From the NCBI GenBank assembly GCA_017558005.1, contig JAFYWN010000030.1, positions 28,114 to 92,113 of the forward strand: 64,000 nucleotides of DNA, given 5' to 3'. The DNA comes from Kiritimatiellia bacterium. Its GTDB lineage: Bacteria; Verrucomicrobiota; Kiritimatiellia; RFP12; DVOR01. Numbering within the stretch: the first letter of the stretch is position 1; each line of letters begins with the position of its first letter. The notes beneath the pieces were generated by a model. The model saw only the letters and a program-made list of their open reading frames with translations. It searched no databases and was not told the DNA's origin. Shown piece by piece: positions 1 to 9,956 of the stretch. The translations under genes and the position numbers were made by a program.

Positions 1-3000
1 CGGCTCAGTGATACGCGTCTGAACGGTCGGGTTGATTGTGGCGGGCCAGGTTCCCGTCATCACATCCGTCAAATCCAAGGGGCCATTGACCACGTCTTCA
101 TTGATTGCATTCTTACGCGTGACAAAGATACCACCCATGTCCACCGTTGCGATGGAGTTCGCGAAAACAGTTCCTGCAATATCGGTCACATAGGCTGCGC
201 CTGTGGCAGTCGTTGCAAAGCGATTATCATTTGCAGGATCCGCGATGAACTTATCCGCCTTCACGAGACGGCGTGCGTGCATCTTCGCAGGCAGCGCTTC
301 CTTATTCCCGAAAGCATCTGGATTCGTATCCGCAACGAAATCCTCCCAGGTGCCCGTGGTGAAGGTTTGGAACCATTCGCCACCGAAGCCTGCTTGGGCA
401 TAACCATCACGATACTTCGTGTAAATCGCATCAAGGTTCTTGAGAGAGGGCGAATCGGAAGTGGAAGGAATAAGATTCGTTTCCGTATTCAACGAGAAGC
501 AGACGATGTGTTCTGCACCACCGGTCGGACGATGGAGGCGAATACTCGCCGCCTGCGCCCCAGAGCCGATACTCACGCGGTCAACATCTTGCTGAACGAC
601 ACCACCATTCTTCGTCTTCTTCAACTGCGTCTGCGGCGTACCCGCGGCATCACGATAGTACACCTTGTTGTATTCGGAGATTGCCGTGTAGAAGCCACGT
701 GCAGCACTGGTGGCAACCTTTCGCTGATAGGGTACCGCACCCATATCCGGCGAAAGAATCGTCTTGCTCGTTTCAGCCGTCACATCTGCGGCATCCGGCG
801 CGATGGAAATCGAGTGGTTGGCAATGTTTTCAAGCGCATTGCGACCCGTCATTTCCACACGCCAACCGCCAAGATTGGTATTCGCAGGTGCGCAGATTTC
901 CACGAACTGCTGCGTCGAGGTCACCAGTGCAGAGTTTGTATTATCCGCAAGGTTAAATTCGTTAATGAAGGCTTCACCGGGGAGGTAAGCGTAGACCCAG
1001 AAGTAAGGCGAGAAGAATGCCGTCGTCTTGGGATTGGCCTCCGTGGAGGCCTTTTCACGCAATTCTGCATTGAGGCTACGCGGGAAGTACCACGGGAATT
1101 CCGTGTAGTCCACCGGACGAATCTGCGCATAGAACCACTGGTCGCTTTCTGCGCTCTGATAGACCACCCATGCGTTGTAACGCACCAAGCTATTCGCCGG
1201 CAATTCACCCAAAGACAAGGGTGCAAGGTCTGCGTAATAGTTTAAGGTGTCTGCATCCGCAGGACGCTTCAATTCAATCGTATTCTCTAACCCGAAGTCA
1301 CCCACTGCAGGGTCAAATGCCGCGTCATTCAGTTTCTGCTGAATTGCCGTGTCATCAAACCATGCCGAGAGGGGCCAACGTTCCAAATTCGTCTGATCCC
1401 ATGTGTAGATCGGATGGTCGCTTTCAGCCGAAACTTCACCTCCGAGTACGTCAGTATACGAATACTCATTAGTAAAGGTGCGCAAGAGCGATCCCGACGC
1501 ATTCGGATCCACGCTATGCGGATTCACCGTCAAGAAGACGCGAATCGAATCGGTCTTCAACAACTGTGCACGATCGAGATGCAGCATTGCACGGAGCGAA
1601 GCGCCCTGCACTGGCTGCGACAAGGGCGAGCGAGCATCAAATTCTGTAGGCACATTATTGCCTGGCATATTCGAGAAGGCAACAGATGCCACGCGAATCG
1701 AGGGCAGTACGGGGTTGGCAATTGCCACTTGGTCAATCAAGACGCGACCATAGCTCGGCTTTTTCCCAAAGCCATCATCGGTCGCACCATCCCCATTCAC
1801 AAAGGCGCGAAGCGTCAGACGGCGAACCTCTGCGCAGTTGAAAGGATAACCCGCGTCACCCGTACCAGGCGTACCGTCGTCATTCGGCGTCGTGTAGTAG
1901 TGCTTGTACTTGGAGAGGTCAATTTCATAGGTGGTGTAGACCGTATTGGTCACATCCACATAGGTAATCGGCTTCAAACCAATCATGTCATCCGAGTCAT
2001 CCGTCGTCGCATTGAGATAGAGACGGACGGGTTGCGACTGTGGCGTCGTGAGGCGAGCGGCAAAGGTCACGAGTCCTGCACCTTCGGGCAGAACAGGCGA
2101 TTCCAACACCGTCGTGGAATACGTGCCTTCGGTGTCGATACCGTTCGTTACATTATTCAATTCCATGCCACGCGTGAGCGAACTCTTTTCAGCGAAGGAG
2201 GAGTCTTCGGTTTCGGGAGGCGTGGCGCCATCCGTCGCAAGACGATCCTTCCAATAGAGATTATTCACAGGCGTGGACGAGACGCGCACGTTCTTCGCCG
2301 TCCAGGAGGCGGAGGAGCCTTCCTTATTATCGGTGACGCGCACATCATCCAAGTAAACGTAGGGGTCATCCTGGTCGGTCATATCCTGAGAGATGACCAT
2401 CACCAAACGCATGGTACCCTTCGTCGCCACGAGCTCCTTGAATTCCTTACCATCCCAGAATCGCGGCAGAATGGTAGTCAGCGCCCATTCGCCATTCGTA
2501 TTGCGCAATTCAACAGGGTCAGAGACATTTTCCCACTGGTAATCCTTGGGGCCACCCGTCGCACTCAGGAAGGTGTCGTACGGACCTCTATCCACAAATT
2601 GGAGCATCACACGTACTGGCGGCATCTTATTCTGCTTGCCAAATTCATCGGTAGCAGGGATGCGATAACGGAAACTGACGGGACCATAACCATCTGCAGA
2701 GTAAGGCAGATAGAGCGCCAATGCGCTACCGGTGTGCTTAATTACACCCGTGCGCCCCTCGGTCTCAGTTTCCTTAAAGCCTTCGTCGTTATTCTGACGC
2801 GAACGCTGCATTAAGAGGACCTGCTTGCCCGTGTAACGCTCTGGCAACACATTGAGTTGCGATTCGTCTTCGGGGCGAATCCACAGACCCACACCAGAGA
2901 AGCCTGTGGTCGGAGAGAAACCGAGGTCTGTGTGCACAGGCACATTTTCTGTGCCATTACGAGACCCATCATTTCCGCGCCAAGAGGTGAAGGAGATATC

Positions 3001-6000
3001 ATCAAGCAAGACATTACTCTCATCGTTTGACGGGATAATTGTCACCTCTGCATCGGTCATACCGATGGTCATCTCAAAGGTTTGGTCCATCTTGCTCGTA
3101 GCAAAGACCTTTTCCACTTTGAACTTTTCATTGGTGCGGCTCTTTGCGGTCACCGTAACGCTACAAATCTGGTCTGCATTCGGCGTGATACGTTGCAACT
3201 GCAAACGTCCAGAAGTGCTCGTCTTCTTCGTCCACGCCGGGCGATCAGCATTTGTTCCTGCGATAAAGACATCGACTTCATCTGGCGAGAGCGGCGTAAA
3301 GGCCTTTTCGCCATTTGTATTGGCACCCGCCTGCGACGTGGAATTCACCTGCTGGAAGAGCGGGCGGCATTCAGCCGACCCCAGTGCCATCCAAAATTGC
3401 TTCGTTGCATCGGTCAAGGGCTCACTGGAATAAGCCACCGTATTCAATGCATCATTGCTTGAACCGCCACGCTGACCCAAGGCAATGCGACCATCTTCAC
3501 GCACCCACAAGCCATAGGTCGTATTCACCAATGTCTTGCCCGCTTCATAGAAGCTCGCCTTAGCCCCATTGTTGGTCAAGGTTAACGACTGACGCGTCGG
3601 CTTACCACTGGACCACTTGTAGAGTTCCATCACGACGACGTCACGCGGCTCCTTCGTCGTGTCATCCTCAAAACGCATCACCTGAGAAACGCGCAATTCG
3701 TAATACACCAACTGACGCGGACTCATGTAGTCAATCAAGTAATACGACACGGAGTAACCCGAAGGTGCGCAATCTTGTTGGAGATTAGTAAATTCAACCC
3801 CCGCAGAAAGCCCGCGCCCTGTAATATTCAAACTCTTGCCATCGGCAGAAACCAATTCGGCAATTGAACCAAGGTCATAGGGCAGTGACGCGCTCAACTT
3901 AAAGCTCAGCTTACCCACGCCATTCAGGTTAATCGAAACATTACCATCGTCTCGCGGTGCCAAGGTGCCACCACCACCCCGCAGACGGAAGAGGGCATCT
4001 GGACGGTAAATCGCGCCTTCGTAGGTGTAACGACGACGGAGGAGCACCTCGGTGTTTGCCCCCATCTTCAAATAGTCCGAGTAGTCCGACCCCATGTCGC
4101 CCTCTGCGCGCAACCAATCTGGCTCGGCTTCATCGGGCGAAGCACCCCAAGAGGCGAAGGCCTTCGTTTCCGTCACATAGGAATCTTCACGCAAGATAAA
4201 CGCAAACTCACCTGCCTGTTTCAAACGTCCAGTGAGCAGCTTTTCAATAAAGGAAGTCGTATTTGCCAAGGGGCCTTCATCAGGAATCCACCCGTTCATT
4301 TCACCGAGCCCACTCACCCCAGGCGTGCAATCAAAGTCTGCCGTGGCAGAGGTGACGTTTTCACGGAATTCCGTTTCCACAAAGCGTTCGGAGGGATCCC
4401 AAGTGTTGAAGTCTTGTTTGAAGGAGCCCGCCAAGTGCGCAACGGGTGCGTCAGGATTGGTGAAGTCAAGCTCCACCATCAGGTGTGCATTCGGGATGGT
4501 ATCCACCGCCACAACCACGGGCACGGTCGCCGCTTCAGACTCTGCCTTAACAAAGGTTTCGGTTACAGAGGGAACAACTTCTACTGCGTTCGGACGCAAG
4601 GAGGAGGTGGAGACTTGAAGGTTCTGACCATACCATGTCTCTTTTCCTTCCTTATCTACAGCGCAAATCTTAAAGGAGATAAAACCGGCCTCACAGATGT
4701 CATCGGTCGGATCCGTTGATGTCTGGTCGTCCTCTTCGCGTTCGTCACCCCAAGCATACACAGCGGAGGGTTCTTCATGGCGCAACTTCTTTTCAAGGTC
4801 CACGCGCCAGGTGTTCTTCGCCTTCGAGGAGGGCAAGAGCTGCGCATCAAAGTAATCGAGGTCGTAGTTCTTTTCAGAGGTACCCGTGCGGTAGGTCACG
4901 CGCAGGAAGACCGACTCAGCAACGGCGGGTTGCTCACGTACATTTAATAAATAAGGATGGTGAATCGACTGTAGGGGGTTGGCCGGATCTTCTGTGTCAT
5001 AGCCGTCCAACGTCTGCCGAATCGTTTCAAATCCATCAATGTTCTCACGGCCCGCTTCGAAGGAACCATAGACGCCGCAGTCCACTTCCACATCGTAGAC
5101 CCCTGCCAACATACCCGTCAAGCGACCATTCACATCGGTAAAGAAGGCGTTTTCACGCACATTCACCGTGCCATCAGCATTCGTGATGAGGACACCGGGG
5201 GTGAAGTTCGCCGTCAGGGTGGCATAGGCAGTGCCTTTATCCTCCGCGACCGTCGCCGGCACTTCATACCATGCACGGGCGCTATCCCCTGCGGCGCGAC
5301 GACGGAAACGGAATGCGCCTTCATAACCGCGCGGGGTTTTCGTCGTATCAGAGACGGGTTTCACCGAAATCTTTGTCGTGAAGGCACTTCCTGCGTGGGG
5401 TTCAGCGCTATCATCACGCTGGTCTGCTAAATCCACCCCCAACGCGCTAAAGGTGGCCTCAGGTTTCGCAGAGCGCACCAACAAATCGCGAATGATGTAG
5501 GTGAGGCCATTTGCCACGTCACTGACTGCATAGGCTTCGTTGAGACGCACAATACGGAAGCGTGCCTCCGCATTTTCTGGCAAGTTGTCAAAGTTGACCG
5601 TATAGGTCTTAAAATCAGCCGTCAGGGTGATGGTTTCAACGTCCACCCACGCATCATTCACCCATGCCTGCACGAGTAATTCTGCAGGCACTTCGTCCTC
5701 ATTCATAAAGGTGCGTGCCTTAAAGATAATGGAGGAGACGCCATCGGGATAGACGGGAGATTCCACACGTGCAGCATCGGAATAGTCCGTCTTCGTGCGC
5801 GCCACACTCAAGAGGTGCAAGCCCGCATCGCCATTCTGAGAACTTCCAATCGCACCGTTGTAAATCTGCCAAGAACCATACTTTTCGGATTCAGCGATTG
5901 CCGTGTTCTTGGAAATCATCGGCATTGAGGCGAGGATGTAGGAGTCATACTTGCCCATCAACACCTGAGAGGAGGAATCTAAGTGTTCAGACTCTGTCCC

Positions 6001-6735
6001 CTGAGGCGTCCAAAGACGCACATCCTGGAAGCTCATCTTACGGCCATGGTCCTGAATATCGGAGATGCGCGCCACAGAACCCAAACCATAGCGGGAGGCA
6101 ATAAACCATTCATAGGTCGCTTCACCTCGCAGGAGTGAGCCCACCATCTGCAAGGTCGGGTCCGTCGTGGAGGTCTTCAAGGCATCCGTCACCAAGATGG
6201 GTGCCGTGAGATAGGTCGCTTCCCAACGTGCCGGATTGTGCGCCATGCCCACGCCGATGTAGTCCACGGTGGTCGTGTCTGATACTGCAGTCAAATTGAG
6301 GTTCGTCGGCTCAAGAATCGAGATCTGCTCATCGTCAACCTGCGGCATCGGATAGTAAGCACTCGTTGCCGGTACTCCCGCCGTTTCATCAGTGTACGGA
6401 GCATCGCGCGTAAGCGTGAGCGAACCGTCAAAGGCAGTGGAGGGACCACGATGTTTACGGAACATCACACGTGAGGGCGAAGCATACACCGGAATCGCAC
6501 CATAGCGATTTGATGTTCGTGGCACACTCACGGTCACTTTCAACCGCACCAACGAGGTCGTATCCGTTACCGGTCCACCCGTCTTGGTATTAAGTGTGCC
6601 ATCACCCGCATCAATCAACGAAAGCGCGTAGGAAACGCGTTCTTCCTGTACCACACCCTGTGCTCGCGCGGCGAACCCGTAAAACAGGCTCGCCGTAAGG
6701 AGGAAAAGGGCTCCGAGTTTAAATTGTCGCTTCAT
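1..6735 (-). CDS. Giant exported protein with lamin-tail-like segment, partial (C-terminus beyond left edge)
   Basis: The reading frame is open from an ATG at 6735 to the first base of the window, giving at least 2245 residues. Residues 1-26 form a signal peptide (basic start MKRQFK, hydrophobic core, ARAQ cleavage region). The body is beta-rich, Thr/Asp/Ala-rich and low in Cys, like large secreted or surface proteins. Around residues 1920-2040 the pattern FINEFN, then FVEICAP, then GGWRVEMTG resembles a lamin-tail domain (INE..., F/I-E-L/I, L-x-GW-x-L). The start lies 6 bases after the stop of the upstream pseudopilin with only a weak ribosome site, so translation may be coupled. No catalytic motif was recognised. 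A surface or cell-wall-attached role is an inference; the true length is unknown. Confidence 0.85.
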   Translation of the reverse strand, partial: MKRQFKLGALFLLTASLFYGFAARAQGVVQEERVSYALSLIDAGDGTLNTKTGGPVTDTTSLVRLKVTVSVPRTSNRYGAIPVYASPSRVMFRKHRGPSTAFDGSLTLTRDAPYTDETAGVPATSAYYPMPQVDDEQISILEPTNLNLTAVSDTTTVDYIGVGMAHNPARWEATYLTAPILVTDALKTSTTDPTLQMVGSLLRGEATYEWFIASRYGLGSVARISDIQDHGRKMSFQDVRLWTPQGTESEHLDSSSQVLMGKYDSYILASMPMISKNTAIAESEKYGSWQIYNGAIGSSQNGDAGLHLLSVARTKTDYSDAARVESPVYPDGVSSIIFKARTFMNEDEVPAELLVQAWVNDAWVDVETITLTADFKTYTVNFDNLPENAEARFRIVRLNEAYAVSDVANGLTYIIRDLLVRSAKPEATFSALGVDLADQRDDSAEPHAGSAFTTKISVKPVSDTTKTPRGYEGAFRFRRRAAGDSARAWYEVPATVAEDKGTAYATLTANFTPGVLITNADGTVNVRENAFFTDVNGRLTGMLAGVYDVEVDCGVYGSFEAGRENIDGFETIRQTLDGYDTEDPANPLQSIHHPYLLNVREQPAVAESVFLRVTYRTGTSEKNYDLDYFDAQLLPSSKAKNTWRVDLEKKLRHEEPSAVYAWGDEREEDDQTSTDPTDDICEAGFISFKICAVDKEGKETWYGQNLQVSTSSLRPNAVEVVPSVTETFVKAESEAATVPVVVAVDTIPNAHLMVELDFTNPDAPVAHLAGSFKQDFNTWDPSERFVETEFRENVTSATADFDCTPGVSGLGEMNGWIPDEGPLANTTSFIEKLLTGRLKQAGEFAFILREDSYVTETKAFASWGASPDEAEPDWLRAEGDMGSDYSDYLKMGANTEVLLRRRYTYEGAIYRPDALFRLRGGGGTLAPRDDGNVSINLNGVGKLSFKLSASLPYDLGSIAELVSADGKSLNITGRGLSAGVEFTNLQQDCAPSGYSVSYYLIDYMSPRQLVYYELRVSQVMRFEDDTTKEPRDVVVMELYKWSSGKPTRQSLTLTNNGAKASFYEAGKTLVNTTYGLWVREDGRIALGQRGGSSNDALNTVAYSSEPLTDATKQFWMALGSAECRPLFQQVNSTSQAGANTNGEKAFTPLSPDEVDVFIAGTNADRPAWTKKTSTSGRLQLQRITPNADQICSVTVTAKSRTNEKFKVEKVFATSKMDQTFEMTIGMTDAEVTIIPSNDESNVLLDDISFTSWRGNDGSRNGTENVPVHTDLGFSPTTGFSGVGLWIRPEDESQLNVLPERYTGKQVLLMQRSRQNNDEGFKETETEGRTGVIKHTGSALALYLPYSADGYGPVSFRYRIPATDEFGKQNKMPPVRVMLQFVDRGPYDTFLSATGGPKDYQWENVSDPVELRNTNGEWALTTILPRFWDGKEFKELVATKGTMRLVMVISQDMTDQDDPYVYLDDVRVTDNKEGSSASWTAKNVRVSSTPVNNLYWKDRLATDGATPPETEDSSFAEKSSLTRGMELNNVTNGIDTEGTYSTTVLESPVLPEGAGLVTFAARLTTPQSQPVRLYLNATTDDSDDMIGLKPITYVDVTNTVYTTYEIDLSKYKHYYTTPNDDGTPGTGDAGYPFNCAEVRRLTLRAFVNGDGATDDGFGKKPSYGRVLIDQVAIANPVLPSIRVASVAFSNMPGNNVPTEFDARSPLSQPVQGASLRAMLHLDRAQLLKTDSIRVFLTVNPHSVDPNASGSLLRTFTNEYSYTDVLGGEVSAESDHPIYTWDQTNLERWPLSAWFDDTAIQQKLNDAAFDPAVGDFGLENTIELKRPADADTLNYYADLAPLSLGELPANSLVRYNAWVVYQSAESDQWFYAQIRPVDYTEFPWYFPRSLNAELREKASTEANPKTTAFFSPYFWVYAYLPGEAFINEFNLADNTNSALVTSTQQFVEICAPANTNLGGWRVEMTGRNALENIANHSISIAPDAADVTAETSKTILSPDMGAVPYQRKVATSAARGFYTAISEYNKVYYRDAAGTPQTQLKKTKNGGVVQQDVDRVSIGSGAQAASIRLHRPTGGAEHIVCFSLNTETNLIPSTSDSPSLKNLDAIYTKYRDGYAQAGFGGEWFQTFTTGTWEDFVADTNPDAFGNKEALPAKMHARRLVKADKFIADPANDNRFATTATGAAYVTDIAGTVFANSIATVDMGGIFVTRKNAINEDVVNGPLDLTDVMTGTWPATINPTVQTRITEP

Positions 6736-6741
6736 GGTTGG

Positions 6742-7896
6742 TTAGTCCAATTTTTCTGCTTGGTTGTTCAGTCCGCCCGAACCATACCATTTTGAGAGTT
6801 TTTGTCTACGTGAAGTATTGGGCGTTGAGGGGTCCAACGAAGGATCGCGAATCGCCTCAACATGTCCATCTGCAAAGCACACATGCGCATAGTACATGCC
6901 GTTGTCTTCATGAATAAAGCCCATACTCTCGTCGCCGCCATCCCAGTCCCAAACCTGGTCACCTGCGGTATCATTCGCGGATTTGACATTTTCATTATCC
7001 AAATCCAACTCCACAATCAACGCCGTCTTCGAGGGTAATGCCTCTTCCTGCGACTGTGTATCAACGTACACCATCAAATCCGAGCGGCCCAAGCGAATCG
7101 CCGCATGGTCATGGTTGGAACCGCACGAAAGGCAAGCGCCAGAACCGCCACCGCCAGCCGTGCCACCACCTACACCATAACGGTCGCGACCCGTTTCGTA
7201 AAGATCCTTATCCGTGCCCGTAGCCACATTCATCGCATACGCACGGCAAATCTGATGCTTTGGAATACGCAACTTCGCCAACGCCATAGCGTCAAACGAA
7301 GGATTCGAAAAGACCTTCAAATCACCGTCGACATACTCGTACAGTGCGCCATTGATAATCGCCACCTGACCCTGGGAATAGACTCCCTCTGCCGTGCCAT
7401 ACCAACTCGCCGGAACAGGGTTCATTCCCCCTTCGCTGCTCTTCGAGTCAAAGCACAAGCAGCACCCCAATTCATTCACTTCGGTCCCATCCACGGAATC
7501 ATTGTTGTCCAAACGGCCACACCCGTCGATATCGTGATTGCCATCGCCAATCACATCCCCTGCGCCATCTTCGCCCTTCGAACGCGGGCAACTGTGTTCA
7601 AAGTAGACCCAACCCCGCGCACGGCCATAACGGCGTTCACGCGTGCCATTTTCATTTTCGCGCCAGAAATTGGAAAAATAACCGCCCGCCGCAGGATAGC
7701 AATTCTTGTTCTCCGAACGGTACGTCATCACCGCACGCCCTAAACGCATGAGGTTATTGCGACTCACCGCATCATCCCCCACCGAAAGGAAACGCCCCAC
7801 CGCAGGCACCATCGCCGCAGCCAAAATGCCAATAATCACAATGACGACCAGGAGCTCTATCATCGTAAAGCCCCGCTTCAAATTCGAGAAACTCAT
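6742..7896 (-). CDS. Prepilin-type N-terminal methylation domain protein (pseudopilin-like)
   Basis: 384 residues from the ATG at 7896, which has GAGAGGTGA just upstream; the frame stays open further upstream but that extension is basic, low in quality and lacks a ribosome site. The N-terminus reads KRGFTMIELLVVIVIIGILA, the type II/IV prepilin peptidase site (G|FTxxE) followed by the hydrophobic N-methylated helix. A C-terminal segment FADGHVEAI (about residues 341-349) matches the H-x-DG processing-associated motif of DUF1559-like pseudopilins common in Planctomycetes and Verrucomicrobiota. The middle has Gly/Asp-rich loops and several Cys. It precedes the giant exported protein by 6 bases, suggesting one operon. 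Role probably in secretion or a pseudopilus; the specific partner is unknown. Confidence 0.85.
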   Translation of the reverse strand: MSFSNLKRGFTMIELLVVIVIIGILAAAMVPAVGRFLSVGDDAVSRNNLMRLGRAVMTYRSENKNCYPAAGGYFSNFWRENENGTRERRYGRARGWVYFEHSCPRSKGEDGAGDVIGDGNHDIDGCGRLDNNDSVDGTEVNELGCCLCFDSKSSEGGMNPVPASWYGTAEGVYSQGQVAIINGALYEYVDGDLKVFSNPSFDAMALAKLRIPKHQICRAYAMNVATGTDKDLYETGRDRYGVGGGTAGGGGSGACLSCGSNHDHAAIRLGRSDLMVYVDTQSQEEALPSKTALIVELDLDNENVKSANDTAGDQVWDWDGGDESMGFIHEDNGMYYAHVCFADGHVEAIRDPSLDPSTPNTSRRQKLSKWYGSGGLNNQAEKLD

Positions 7897-8321
7897 TTTG
7901 TCACCTCTCACGTTGGATAATAGTATAGACGAAAAAGCAACATAATGGAAGCAAAAAATACAGAAATTCTTTCTAATAGAAACGCACACACCCGCATAAC
8001 ACACCCGCGCCACGAGCAAGCCCCCTCGCGCTCGCCTCACTTTCCCATCCACCTCGCGCTCCAGCTACCCGCCCTTTAGCCATCCGCCCTCCAGCGTAGC
8101 TCCACTGCCGCAGTGGGCAGTGGCTACGATAAACGGGCCTCATCGGTGTGGCGGCGGCGCCCTTCTCTCCTCTCCCCCTGCCACCCCATCTCCCAGCCAG
8201 GGGGGCGGGGAGCGCAGCATCCCCGTCGTTTGTGTCGTTTACGGGCGTAAAAAGGACTGCGCGAAAAGTTCACTTTTTCAGAAATTTTAGCGATTTTTCG
8301 CCTGTTGAAAACTTTTTTGAG

Positions 8322-8537
8322 TTATCAACAAGTTATCAACAATGAGACTTTTTCGACGCAGCTTTTGAAACTTTTTTCGGCGAATGAGCAGATTTTTGAA
8401 CGAAATGCCGAAGCACACAAAAAATGCACAACTCCTTTAGGGAAAAAGAGATAATGCAAAAATGAGGGACAATCAACTCCGCTACAGTGGCTTCGTTGCG
8501 AAAAATTGACCCCGAGGGAGGAGAAAAGTTATCAACA
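8322..8537 (+). repeat. Three DnaA-box-like nonamers TTATCAACA
   Basis: TTATCAACA occurs at 8322-8330, 8333-8341 and 8529-8537, all on the same strand, one base from the DnaA box consensus TTATCCACA. They sit in an AT-rich stretch beside a short periodic array. This could mark a replication origin or a DnaA-regulated region; dnaA, dnaN and other usual origin neighbours are not in the window. Confidence 0.4.
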
Positions 8538-8561
8538 ATTTACCCCTTTTTGAGGAAGATC

Positions 8562-8663
8562 TGCAGAAATTTTCGGTCAATATCGACGAAATTGGGCTGC
8601 AATACTAGCGAAATTGGGGGGTCAATATCAGCGAAATTGAGCGTCAATTTTGCCGATATTCAG
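8562..8663 (+). repeat. Degenerate 22-23 bp tandem array with GAAATT core
   Basis: GAAATT or a close relative recurs at about 8565, 8588, 8610 and 8633, with a weaker copy near 8655, so the spacing is 22-23 bases, close to two helical turns. Units also share GTCAATAT or GCAATA. It resembles iterons or a protein-binding array; a similar-period array lies at 38357-38488. Confidence 0.5.
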
Positions 8664-8716
8664 CGCCCATTTTTGCCCTTTTTTTGTTACATTTTAACCC
8701 TTTCTAAAATGACGAT

Positions 8717-8745
8717 TTGACACATTAGAAAAGTTTTGTTACACT
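8717..8745 (+). promoter_or_regulatory. Consensus-like promoter with no gene downstream
   Basis: TTGACA (8717-8722), a 17-base spacer and TACACT (8740-8745) preceded by TG at 8737-8738 make a consensus -35 and an extended -10. No gene follows until exbB, 1.2 kb away, which has its own promoter. A non-coding RNA is possible. Confidence 0.5.
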
Positions 8746-9002
8746 GTAAGTGTAAGTAGAAATAAGACACATTTTCTCATATTTTCTACCGATTGACAAG
8801 CTTTTTCCTGCAGTCCAAGGATACCCCTCGCGAAGTCCTTCCTGTCCCACCTCTTCACCACCTGCACGCCTGCCATCCGCTCTCTAGCGTGGTGCAAAAC
8901 AACGGGGACGCTGTGCTCCCCGCTCCCCTCGCGCCCACACCCCGCACGAAGCATCTCTCTCCCCTCGCACCCAGCCTTCTCCTCTCCCATAGACCCGCCG
9001 CC

Positions 9003-9300
9003 CGCCTTCATCACTCCGCGTCACCCTCACATATCTCACCGAAAGGTGAGGAGAAGCACGTCTCTCTCCAGAGTGTCACCAAACAACAAGGAGAAGGATC
9101 TTCTCCATAGAAGGACCCCAGAGGAGTCTGCGGCGCAGCCGCTTATCTATCCCTCACCTATCTGAGCGGCAGGCCGTTGCCTGCCTTATCTATCCAGAAG
9201 CGAGAGTGGCCATCGGAGATAGATGAGACGGGCAGCAGCCCGTCTATCAGATAGATTACGGATAGATTAAAGATAGATTATTTAGCCAGCCCGCACCCCA
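9003..9300 (+). repeat. Structured intergenic repeat, copy A
   Basis: About 298 bases nearly identical to 16061-16358 (roughly ten differences counted by eye). It contains a series of perfect hairpins: CTCACC-GAAA-GGTGAG, GGAGAAG-GAT-CTTCTCC, GCGGC-GCA-GCCGC, GGCAGGC-CGTT-GCCTGCC and GACGGGC-AGCA-GCCCGTC. A partial second unit (about 9285-9391) follows directly, so the element is partly tandem here. No open frame or transposase is associated. Confidence 0.8.
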
Positions 9301-9391
9301 GCCGCCATCCCATCACTCCACACTCCGCCATCAGCCTTCATCACTCCGCGTCACCCTCATGGGTCTCACCGAAAGGTGAGGAGAAGCACCG
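9285..9391 (+). repeat. Truncated tandem unit of the structured repeat
   Basis: Begins with the same CCCGCACCCCAGCCGCCATC start seen before copy B at 16017, continues through the CTCACC-GAAA-GGTGAG hairpin and breaks off after GAGAAGCACC. Confidence 0.6.
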
Positions 9392-9630
9392 CCATCCAGC
9401 CCCACCTCTTCGCCATCCACTCTCCAAAGTGATGCCAAACAACGGGGACGCTGCGCTCCCCGCCCCCCTCGCGCTCACCTCGGTGATTCACCTCTACCTT
9501 CCCTCACACACCATCCCTCTCGCCCCACCTCGATGCCCCGCGAAGGCATGACCCTCGAGAGACCGCACCCCCGCCCCCCTCGTGGCGCCACTCTCCTTCT
9601 CAGGCGAGTCCGCAGGACGAGCACGGGGCA

Positions 9631-9812
9631 GCACGCCCCACTGCCGCAGTGGGCAGTGGCTACGACAAACGGGGCCTCGCGGGTGCAGCGGCGGAGCCCC
9701 TGCACAGGGGGTGTGGGGGCGGCGGTGCCCCACCCTTCTCACCCACACTCTGGCCATCCACTCTCCAAAGTGGCTCCAAACAACGGGGACGCGGCGCACT
9801 CCTCGCGAAACC
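9631..9812 (+). repeat. C-rich dispersed intergenic modules
   Basis: CCACTGCCGCAGTGGGCAGT followed by GGCTACGA and AAACGGG occurs here (9637 on) and at about 8103. A second module, ACTCTCCAAAGTGGC then CCAAACAACGGGGACGC (9760-9795), recurs with changes at about 8880, 9420, 15735 and 16408. These are dispersed non-coding repeats, probably mobile or amplified units related to the neighbouring structured repeat. Confidence 0.5.
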
Positions 9813-9947
9813 CGCCCCCTCGCACCACCCACACCTTCTCTGCTCGCTCCCCCCACCTCACTCTCCTCCCGCCCCCTTCGCGCGAGCTTGTCGCCTTGAT
9901 TTTATCGCGTGAATGTTTCGTAGATTTACGTATTTCTCCATTATTTA

Positions 9948-9956
9948 TGGTATAAT
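9948..9956 (+). promoter_or_regulatory. Extended -10 promoter of exbB
   Basis: TGGTATAAT (TGn plus a perfect TATAAT) lies 27 bases before the exbB ATG; no good -35 is seen. The ribosome site GAAAGGA lies between it and the start. Confidence 0.65.

Noticed and set aside
1414..2814. 466-codon open frame on the plus strand
   Set aside because: Mirror shadow of the partial giant exported protein that is open across 1-6735 on the minus strand.
8487..8720. 77-codon frame across the 22-23 bp array
   Set aside because: The frame is made by the periodic repeat, has no ribosome site and no recognisable product.
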